DNA of 43,472 nucleotides from IMG/VR virus record IMGVR_UViG_3300009702_000040, positions 1 through 43,472 of that record; one strand, written 5' to 3'. Under the pieces are notes generated by a model that saw only the letters and a program-made list of their open reading frames with translations, did not search any database and was not told the DNA's origin. Origin of the DNA: a virus. Every line of letters starts with the position of its first letter. The stretch's first letter is position 1. Position numbers and translations under genes: made by a program. Shown in pieces: positions 39,892-43,472 of the stretch.

Positions 39892-39966
39892 TGGCCTTGC
39901 CGGAAGGACTCGAACCTTCATCTTCAGGTTCCGTAGACCTGTGCATTTCCATTATACTACGGCAAG
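39892..39966 (-). tRNA. tRNA-Arg(ACG)
   Basis: Acceptor CTTGCCG/CGGCAAG, anticodon stem CAGGT/ACCTG with loop CTACGGA giving ACG, T-loop TTCGAGT, encoded CCA. Reading all CGN codons needs inosine at the wobble base, so it relies on the host deaminase. Confidence 0.88.
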
Positions 39967-39968
39967 AT

Positions 39969-40044
39969 TGGCACGCCTGGAAGGAATCGAACCCACATCT
40001 AATGAGGTAGAAACTCACAGCTTTATCCGTTAAGCTACAGGCGC
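39969..40044 (-). tRNA. tRNA-Arg(UCU)
   Basis: Acceptor GCGCCTG/CAGGCGT, anticodon stem GTGAG/CTCAT with loop TTTCTAC giving UCU (AGA codons), T-loop TTCGATT, encoded CCA. The T-stem has one mismatch. Confidence 0.87.
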
Positions 40045-40052
40045 GTGGCTGT

Positions 40053-40589
40053 TTATACTCTATTTCCTTTAGAAAGATTATCTTTAGCGGGCAGATACTG
40101 TAAGTTGTTTAATACATGAAGACCCGAAACAGTTTCTCCTTGTAAAGGTATTATATGGTCTACCTGATAGCTTTCAGGGCAGGCAACGTAGAATGCTTTT
40201 ATTTCTTCTATATTAGACCAACTTGGAGTTCTTTCCAACTTTGCTGCTCGTCTTTTAGCAGTATAAGCTCTACACATTCCAGGATTGGCTTTCTTCCATT
40301 TATTACTAGATACTCTAGTAGAGATTCTTCTCTTTTCGAGATTGTTTTCTCTATATTTCTTATTATGATTCCTGACTTTTTCAGGATTGGCTTTCTTCCA
40401 TTGTTTGTTATATTCTCTTCTCTTTTCAGTATTGTCATTAGCCCATTGTCTATAATATTCCGTATTATCAGTTTTTCTATATTCTTTCTTACATGAACGA
40501 CAAGATGCTTGTAAACCATCTTTTCTAGAACAATCTTTACTAAAAGACTTTCTGGGTTTAGAAACTTTACATTTAGAGCAAGTTTTCAT
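40053..40589 (-). CDS. HNH endonuclease (paralog of 17558 and 35930)
   Basis: A 178-residue protein: CSKC and CRSCKKEYRK zinc knuckle at residues 4-37, Asn/Lys/Arg-rich repeats of the form NPEKxRxHNKKYREN, then TPSWSNIEEIKAFYVACPESYQVDHIIPLQG and VSGLHVLNNLQYLPAKDNLSKGN. It lacks a few C-terminal residues relative to its paralogs. It separates the tRNA-Arg genes from tRNA-Ser, as if inserted in the tRNA array, and is more AT-rich than its surroundings. Confidence 0.88.
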   Translation of the reverse strand: MKTCSKCKVSKPRKSFSKDCSRKDGLQASCRSCKKEYRKTDNTEYYRQWANDNTEKRREYNKQWKKANPEKVRNHNKKYRENNLEKRRISTRVSSNKWKKANPGMCRAYTAKRRAAKLERTPSWSNIEEIKAFYVACPESYQVDHIIPLQGETVSGLHVLNNLQYLPAKDNLSKGNRV

Positions 40590-40612
40590 ACTTATATACC
40601 TAGTAACATTAG

Positions 40613-40698
40613 AGGAAGAAGGAGGAATCGAACCTCAACGTCTTACAACGTCTCCCGATTAGCAATCGGGCGTGGAAGCCACTACCACTTCATCTTCC
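40613..40698 (-). tRNA. tRNA-Ser(GCU)
   Basis: Class II tRNA with a long variable arm. Anticodon stem CCCGA/TCGGG with loop TTGCTAA giving GCU (AGC/AGU). T-loop TTCGATT. CCA not encoded. Confidence 0.87.
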
Positions 40699-40739
40699 AG
40701 AGCAAGGACCACCTTACCGCATAATCCATTGGCTATCGG

Positions 40740-40822
40740 AAGAAGGCAGAGGAGTCGAACCCCAACGCTCTCACGTCGCCTGCGTTCAAAACAGGTGTCC
40801 CACCACTGAGACTTTACCTTCC
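40740..40822 (-). tRNA. tRNA-Ser(UGA)
   Basis: Class II tRNA with a long variable arm. Acceptor GGAAGGT/GCCTTCT, anticodon loop TTTGAAC giving UGA (UCA codons), T-loop TTCGACT. The encoded end is CCG, not CCA. Confidence 0.84.
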
Positions 40823-40857
40823 GTATGTTCTCCTCTCAAACTAGTACTCTCCTCAAT

Positions 40858-40875
40858 GGTAACATATGTGTTACC
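40858..40875. promoter_or_regulatory. Palindromic operator with -10 box, copy A
   Basis: GGTAACATATGTGTTACC, with a perfect GGTAACA/TGTTACC inverted repeat, sits one base pair downstream of TATAAC (40881-40876, minus strand), the position of a transcription start. Downstream lies tRNA-Ser(UGA). This looks like a repressed promoter. Confidence 0.5.
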
Positions 40876-40907
40876 GTTATAAACTTAATCTATGCATTAT
40901 CCTTGAT

Positions 40908-41037
40908 ATTGATAAACTAAAGATCAATTACTTTACATATTCATAAACAGAATAATGACTATATTCTCCAATGATTTCCAGCACTTGCTGAAGGGTGCCT
41001 AAGACTATGTAACTAAATTGATCTTTAGTTTATCAAT
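40908..41037. repeat. 22-bp perfect inverted repeat with an 86-base centre
   Basis: Arms at 40908-40929 and 41016-41037 are exact reverse complements (core TTGATAAACTAAAGATCAA). The centre contains a smaller hairpin around GCACTT/GGGTGC. The layout resembles a MITE or cruciform/origin element. I see no target-site duplication. Confidence 0.65.
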
Positions 41038-41140
41038 TTATAAAGTTAATCTATCACTTTGACTTATCAGTTTTGATTAATATATAAAAATATCAATTAC
41101 TTTACATATTCATCCCCGGAATAATGGTAGGGATGGTGGG

Positions 41141-41430
41141 ACTCTCCTCAATGGTGACACATGTGTTACCATTATAAAGTTAATCCATGATATTTCATTG
41201 ATTTTATGGTAACCAATAAAAGTATATAACAGAACGGCCTAATATAAATAACTCTTTTTATGCAGTGATTACAACCAGTTACTGACCTTCTATTAGTTCT
41301 CTTTTACACTCTTTTCTTTATTACCATAAAATATAAAGTTAACATAGCACTTTGACTTATCAGTTTTTAGTTTAAGATGATACATGAAAGAGAAAAACAA
41401 ACAGAGCAATAATGGTAGGGACGGTGGGAT
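41141..41430. repeat. Tandem direct repeat, unit B
   Basis: Second copy of unit A. It begins ACTCTCCTCAATGGTGACAC and ends with the genuine 3' end of tRNA-Leu(UAA) (AATGGTAGGGACGGTGGGA, from 41411). Confidence 0.75.
41153..41170. promoter_or_regulatory. Palindromic operator with -10 box, copy B
   Basis: GGTGACACATGTGTTACC with central CACATGTG palindrome, directly adjoining a perfect TATAAT (41176-41171, minus strand). Same layout as copy A 295 bases away. Confidence 0.5.
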
Positions 41431-41488
41431 TCGAACCCACACTTTAGATGGTTTAAACATCGTGCCTCTGCCATTGGGCTACATCCCC
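41413..41488 (-). tRNA. tRNA-Leu(UAA), short variable arm
   Basis: Acceptor GGGGATG/CGTCCCT, A73, encoded CCA, T-arm GTGGG-TTCGAAT-CCCAC, anticodon loop TTTAAAC giving UAA. The variable region is only five bases (AAAGT), unlike normal bacterial Leu tRNAs. Confidence 0.85.
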
Positions 41489-41489
41489 G

Positions 41490-41566
41490 TGGTGGATGAG
41501 GCAGGAATTGAACCTGCACTTTCCATGGTTTGAACATGGTGCCTCTGCCTGTTGGGCTACTCATCC
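41490..41566 (-). tRNA. tRNA-Leu(CAA), short variable arm
   Basis: Acceptor GGATGAG/CTCATCC, A73, CCA, anticodon stem CCATG/CATGG with loop TTCAAAC giving CAA. Five-base variable region and the same TAGCCCAA..GGCAGAGGC D-arm as the other two Leu tRNAs. Confidence 0.85.
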
Positions 41567-41568
41567 TA

Positions 41569-41643
41569 TGGTACTCCCAGAGAGAATCGAACTCTCGTCG
41601 CCTGAATGAGAATCAGGCATTCTTGCCACTAAACTATGGGAGC
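41569..41643 (-). tRNA. tRNA-Glu(CUC)
   Basis: Acceptor GCTCCCA/TGGGAGT, anticodon stem CCTGA/TCAGG with loop TTCTCAT giving CUC, T-loop TTCGATT, encoded CCA. Confidence 0.88.
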
Positions 41644-41644
41644 T

Positions 41645-41721
41645 TGGTAGCCGTGGCAAGAGTCGAACTTGCAACCTCTAGTACCTAAAACTAGCGCCTC
41701 TGCCAGTTGGGCTACACGGCC
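41645..41721 (-). tRNA. tRNA-Leu(UAG), short variable arm
   Basis: Acceptor GGCCGTG/CACGGCT, A73, CCA, anticodon stem CTAGT/ACTAG with loop TTTAGGT giving UAG, which reads CUA and is not a stop suppressor. Variable region AGGTT. Confidence 0.86.
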
Positions 41722-41723
41722 AT

Positions 41724-41799
41724 TGGTGATCCTGCTCGGAATTGAACCGAGTTCCGCTGGATGAAAGCCAGCCATTCTAAACCATTAAACTACAGGACC
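41724..41799 (-). tRNA. tRNA-Glu(UUC)
   Basis: Acceptor GGTCCTG/CAGGATC, anticodon stem GCTGG/CCAGC with loop CTTTCAT giving UUC, T-loop TTCAATT, encoded CCA. Confidence 0.88.
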
Positions 41800-41800
41800 T

Positions 41801-41873
41801 TGGAGTGGCGAGGGAGAATCGAACTCCCGTAATCTGGGTTGCAACCAGAGCCCTAACCATTCGGATTCGCCAC
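41801..41873 (-). tRNA. tRNA-Cys(GCA)
   Basis: Acceptor GTGGCGA/TCGCCAC, anticodon stem TCTGG/CCAGA with loop TTGCAAC giving GCA, T-loop TTCGATT, encoded CCA. Its first 21 bases overlap the ORF at 41853, whose TAG lies in the D-loop. Confidence 0.88.
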
Positions 41874-42029
41874 ATAGTTCTCTAAACTAGCTACCAGCAA
41901 TCGCAGAGAAACAAGAAGATCTTCTGGAGTCTTTCCTGCTGCGTCAACAATAGTTATTGGCTTAAAGTCTTCGTCGTAAGATACCTGATCGTAATCAAAC
42001 CAGTCTTCTCTATCTTCAATATTTTCCAT
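41853..42029 (-). CDS. Small acidic protein
   Basis: ATG 42029 has a strong AGGAGAAGTT ribosome site. The 58-residue product (MENIEDREDWFDYDQVSYDED, then TPEDLLVSLRLLVASLENYV) is very acidic at the N-terminus with an amphipathic C-terminal helix. It lies between tRNA-Gly and tRNA-Cys and takes its TAG stop from the tRNA-Cys D-loop. Acidic mini-proteins of this kind could be DNA mimics or host-enzyme inhibitors; function unknown. Confidence 0.65.
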   Translation of the reverse strand: MENIEDREDWFDYDQVSYDEDFKPITIVDAAGKTPEDLLVSLRLLVASLENYVANPNG

Positions 42030-42040
42030 AACTTCTCCTT

Positions 42041-42116
42041 TGGAGCAGGTAGGGGAATTCGAATCCCCACGAACTGATTGGCAACCAGCTATGCTACCGT
42101 TAAACATCATACCTGC
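42041..42116 (-). tRNA. tRNA-Gly(GCC)
   Basis: Acceptor GCAGGTA/TACCTGC, anticodon loop TTGCCAA giving GCC, T-loop TTCGAAT, encoded CCA. The anticodon stem has two G-U pairs. Confidence 0.87.
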
Positions 42117-42217
42117 AAATGGAGAGCTTGTTTGTCCGGTGCTCTCCAAACCGTCTCCCAAGTACAAAACTTAGGAATGGGCTCTACACTTCACGGTTTC
42201 ACATCTAAAAGACCGCT
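42117..42217 (-). ncRNA. Structured spacer, possible degenerate tRNA
   Basis: The minus strand holds nested helices: AAACCGT/ACGGTTT, and inside them an anticodon-arm-like CTAAG-TTTTGTA-CTTGG with UUG in the anticodon position (Gln). Then comes a 7-bp hairpin GGAGAGC/GCTCTCC followed by ATTT. No proper T-arm is present. It may be a decayed tRNA-Gln or a processing hairpin. Confidence 0.35.
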
Positions 42218-42293
42218 TGGAGCGGGTAAGGAGACTCGAACTCCTACTAAAAGCTTGGAAGGCTCCTGTGCTACCATTAAACACCATACCCGC
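42218..42293 (-). tRNA. tRNA-Gly(UCC)
   Basis: Acceptor GCGGGTA/TACCCGC, anticodon loop CTTCCAA giving UCC, T-loop TTCGAGT, encoded CCA. Similar overall to tRNA-Gly(GCC), suggesting duplication and anticodon change. Confidence 0.88.
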
Positions 42294-42294
42294 A

Positions 42295-42370
42295 TGGAGC
42301 CACAATCTCGAATCGAACGAGAATCCTCTGAGTACGAAACAGAGATAATAAACCATTATACTATTGTGGC
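42295..42370 (-). tRNA. tRNA-Thr(CGU)
   Basis: Acceptor GCCACAA/TTGTGGC, anticodon loop TTCGTAC giving CGU (ACG codons) with one mismatch at the top of the stem, T-loop TTCGATT, encoded CCA. Confidence 0.82.
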
Positions 42371-42371
42371 A

Positions 42372-42448
42372 TGGAGCCTGAGGTGAGACTTGAACTCACA
42401 AACATCTAACTTACAAAATTAGCGTTCTTCCAATTGAACTACTCAGGC
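42372..42448 (-). tRNA. tRNA-Thr(UGU)
   Basis: Acceptor GCCTGAG/CTCAGGC, anticodon stem CTAAT/GTTAG with loop TTTGTAA giving UGU, T-loop TTCAAGT, encoded CCA. Confidence 0.88.
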
Positions 42449-42450
42449 AT

Positions 42451-42524
42451 TGGTAGGCACGGGGGGACTTGAACCCCCAACGGATGGTTTAAAAGACCAC
42501 TACTCTACATTGAGTTACGTGCCC
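42451..42524 (-). tRNA. tRNA-Lys(UUU)
   Basis: Acceptor GGGCACG/CGTGCCT, anticodon stem GTGGT/ACCAT with loop CTTTTAA giving UUU, T-loop TTCAAGT, encoded CCA. Confidence 0.88.
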
Positions 42525-42525
42525 G

Positions 42526-42600
42526 TGGTGGGATGTAAAGGACTCGAACCTTCGCATTACTAGTTAAGAGCTAGCTGCTCTGCCGCTGAGCTAACATCCC
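42526..42600 (-). tRNA. tRNA-Lys(CUU)
   Basis: Acceptor GGGATGT/ACATCCC, anticodon stem GCTAG/CTAGT with loop CTCTTAA giving CUU, T-loop TTCGAGT, encoded CCA. Confidence 0.88.
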
Positions 42601-42603
42601 AGG

Positions 42604-42678
42604 TGGTGGAGGTATCCAGAATCGAACTGGAAATTCAAGCGTGCAAAGCTAGCGTGATCCCAATTTCACCATACCCCC
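42604..42678 (-). tRNA. tRNA-Ala(UGC)
   Basis: Acceptor GGGGGTA/TACCTCC, anticodon loop TTTGCAC giving UGC, T-loop TTCGATT, encoded CCA. One mismatch in the anticodon stem. Confidence 0.86.
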
Positions 42679-42709
42679 TAAACTATTATTCTATATGTGT
42701 CCAAGCCCT

Positions 42710-42781
42710 TGGTAGCGGACCCGAGTAACGCTCTCGGCTAGCCCGGCTTATGAGACCCGGCTGGTCGCTTGACCGTCCGCA
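42710..42781 (-). ncRNA. Noncanonical tRNA-like RNA with initiator-type CAU loop
   Basis: The minus strand folds as a cloverleaf: acceptor GCGGAC/GTCCGC followed by TACCA, D-position hairpin GGTC-AAGC-GACC, anticodon hairpin with loop CTCATAA (CAU), and T-position hairpin CCGAG-AGCGTTA-CTCGG. The anticodon loop is identical to that of initiator tRNA-fMet. If base 42781 is position 1, the 1-72 pair is a U-U mismatch, also an initiator-like trait. The D-loop lacks GG and the T-loop lacks TTCGA, so it is not a normal tRNA. It is the first element of the array. Confidence 0.6.
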
Positions 42782-42784
42782 TAA

Positions 42785-43033
42785 TTATGTGTTTGCTAAT
42801 AGTTCCAAAGCATATAAAGCTTTACAGGTAGGACAAGTTGCTTGCTCAGGATCACCTAGCTTATCTGTAGTATGGACTCTAAGGCCACAGTACGTGACAG
42901 TTCCCTTAACTTGTAACTGATGTCTCCATTTAGGGAACTTTCTCACCATATGTTCAAGATAGGAACCATTATAAGTACCTCTATACCATTCTGCTGGTTC
43001 CCCTAATGTCATATGCAAGGTTTTTCTCTTCAT
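42785..43033 (-). CDS. Small zinc-finger protein (tandem paralog 2)
   Basis: ATG 43033 is chosen because it overlaps the upstream stop as ATGA; longer versions would start inside the neighbouring gene. The 82-residue product has VTYCGLRVHTTDKLGD and CPTCKALYALELL, resembling the gene upstream in layout (a Cys strand, then CPxC and an LELL helix). Function unknown; probably a small zinc-binding regulator. Confidence 0.6.
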   Translation of the reverse strand: MKRKTLHMTLGEPAEWYRGTYNGSYLEHMVRKFPKWRHQLQVKGTVTYCGLRVHTTDKLGDPEQATCPTCKALYALELLANT

Positions 43034-43227
43034 GGTACTAAGTCCAACAACTCCAAACCGGAGTTCTCTAGGCATATTGGACATGTAACATTTTGAATAT
43101 AATCAGTAACAAAATCTGGTTTTGACCACTTATCCTTCGTCATAAACTTTCTCTTACAAGATGTAACCCACCATCGCTGGTTCTTCCTATTAGGATAGTA
43201 GGTATGTGTGGCAAAATGAACTTGCAT
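43030..43227 (-). CDS. Small zinc-finger protein (tandem paralog 1)
   Basis: ATG 43227 overlaps the stop of the preceding partial gene (TAATG). The 65-residue product is MQVHFATHTYYPNRKNQRWW, then VTSCKRKFMTKDKW and TCPICLENSGLELL. It shares the C...CPxC...LELL pattern with its neighbour, so the two probably arose by duplication. Ends in TGA. Confidence 0.6.
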   Translation of the reverse strand: MQVHFATHTYYPNRKNQRWWVTSCKRKFMTKDKWSKPDFVTDYIQNVTCPICLENSGLELLDLVP

Positions 43228-43472
43228 TAGTCTATGTCTCCGTAGGGCGATTTTATGCCCCAATGATATATAGGAGTGATATCAGGATCTGTCAACTCCT
43301 CATCACTAGGTTCTGCTAAATACTCCCGTAAAAGTTCGTCTGTCTTGGACCACTTATTCTCTGATTTCATGTAATAGTCATGCTGGTCCTTACTGTACCA
43401 ATCACAGTCAACGTTGGGACATTCTACTGTGAAACCTGTATCGTATGCTCCAGGATGCCCACAGTATCTACA
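43227..43472 (-). CDS. Partial Cys-containing protein (start outside the window)
   Basis: An open frame enters from the right edge and ends in TAA at 43227. The visible 81 residues start CRYCGHPGAYDTGFTVECPNVDCDWY, a four-Cys zinc-binding motif, followed by an acidic region (EPSDEELTDPDITP). It belongs to the same coupled group of small zinc-finger genes. The N-terminus is missing. Confidence 0.65.
   Translation of the reverse strand, partial: CRYCGHPGAYDTGFTVECPNVDCDWYSKDQHDYYMKSENKWSKTDELLREYLAEPSDEELTDPDITPIYHWGIKSPYGDID

Larger units (their letters stand above)
40846..41140. repeat. Tandem direct repeat, unit A
   Basis: Starts ACTCTCCTCAATGGTAACAT and ends with a copy of a tRNA 3' end (AATGGTAGGGATGGTGGGA, 41122-41140). 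It matches unit B at its start, near its end (41041-41070 with 41334-41363) and at the tRNA-like end. The middle has diverged and contains the inverted repeat. Confidence 0.75.
40823..41412. other. 590-bp gene-free region of duplicated regulatory-type DNA
   Basis: No credible ORF. AT-rich, with two diverged tandem copies of a unit of about 293 bases, a 22-bp inverted repeat, two palindromic operators and promoter-like TATAAT/TATAAC boxes, listed separately. It splits the tRNA array. A promoter/control region or replication element are the main options. Confidence 0.7.

Noticed and set aside
40740-40822. tRNA with anticodon UGA as a suppressor of the TGA in MuF
   Set aside because: Anticodon UGA reads UCA (Ser), consistent with its long variable arm. 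A TGA suppressor would need UCA.
40846-41430. CRISPR array
   Set aside because: There are only two long diverged units and a few scattered short repeats, without regular spacers.
41645-41721. tRNA with anticodon UAG as an amber suppressor
   Set aside because: Anticodon UAG pairs with codon CUA (Leu). A suppressor of the stop UAG would need CUA.
42078-42386. ORFs crossing the tRNA array on either strand
   Set aside because: They run through well-formed tRNA genes, have no ribosome sites and encode no recognisable protein.
1-43472. Integrated prophage with host genes
   Set aside because: No integrase, attachment site, lysogeny repressor or chromosomal housekeeping gene is seen; all genes are phage-like and on one strand.

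Overview
The window is part of the genome of a large, probably lytic tailed phage (Caudoviricetes) with a contractile tail. Every gene I can support lies on the minus strand, so transcription runs from high to low coordinates. The evidence is a complete head-neck-tail cassette in the usual order: portal, MuF-type head protein, prohead protease, scaffold, major capsid protein, neck proteins, tail sheath, tail tube, a frameshifted tail-assembly chaperone pair and the start of a tape measure protein. The capsid, portal and sheath look like those of SPO1/A511-like myoviruses. I cannot name the host. Two genes with lipobox-type signal peptides show that the phage expects a bacterial lipoprotein pathway. 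No terminase, polymerase or lysis gene is visible, so this is only part of the genome.

Layout from upstream (right) to downstream (left). (a) 43.5-37.6 kb is a translation and accessory region: small zinc-finger genes, 20 tRNA genes, a noncanonical tRNA-like element with an initiator-type anticodon loop, a Cys-rich lipoprotein, an FmdB-type zinc ribbon and HNH endonucleases. It includes a 590-bp gene-free stretch of duplicated, palindrome-rich DNA. (b) 37.7-33.3 kb carries metabolic and modification genes: transglutaminase-like protease, two more HNH proteins, an IMPDH/GMP-reductase-like enzyme behind a strong hairpin leader, peptide deformylase, an S4 RNA-binding protein and a zinc ribbon. 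(c) 33.3-18.3 kb is the portal-to-head region, with a cupin, low-complexity proteins, portal, an inorganic-pyrophosphatase-fold protein, two proteins sharing an almost identical basic module, a secreted trypsin-like lipoprotein protease, and a MuF head protein fused to a kinase-like domain. (d) 18.2-13.4 kb holds the protease, scaffold and capsid genes. (e) 13.3-1 kb holds the neck and tail genes.

Eight intron-homing-type or HNH nuclease genes interrupt the cassette: one GIY-YIG, one LAGLIDADG and six HNH.

The most striking observation is that three essential virion genes are interrupted as written. The capsid gene has an in-frame TAG inside a conserved block. The MuF head gene has an in-frame TGA inside its conserved C-terminal motif. 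The portal gene has a one-base loss at its most conserved motif. TAG and TGA also end other genes normally, and none of the visible tRNAs is a nonsense suppressor, so a simple genetic-code change does not explain this. Local recoding, expression as split proteins, sequencing or assembly error, and a decaying genome all remain open. Other notable points are the MuF-kinase fusion, three Leu tRNAs without the long variable arm, the initiator-like RNA next to a deformylase gene, and ORFs that use the D-loop of a downstream tRNA as their stop codon.
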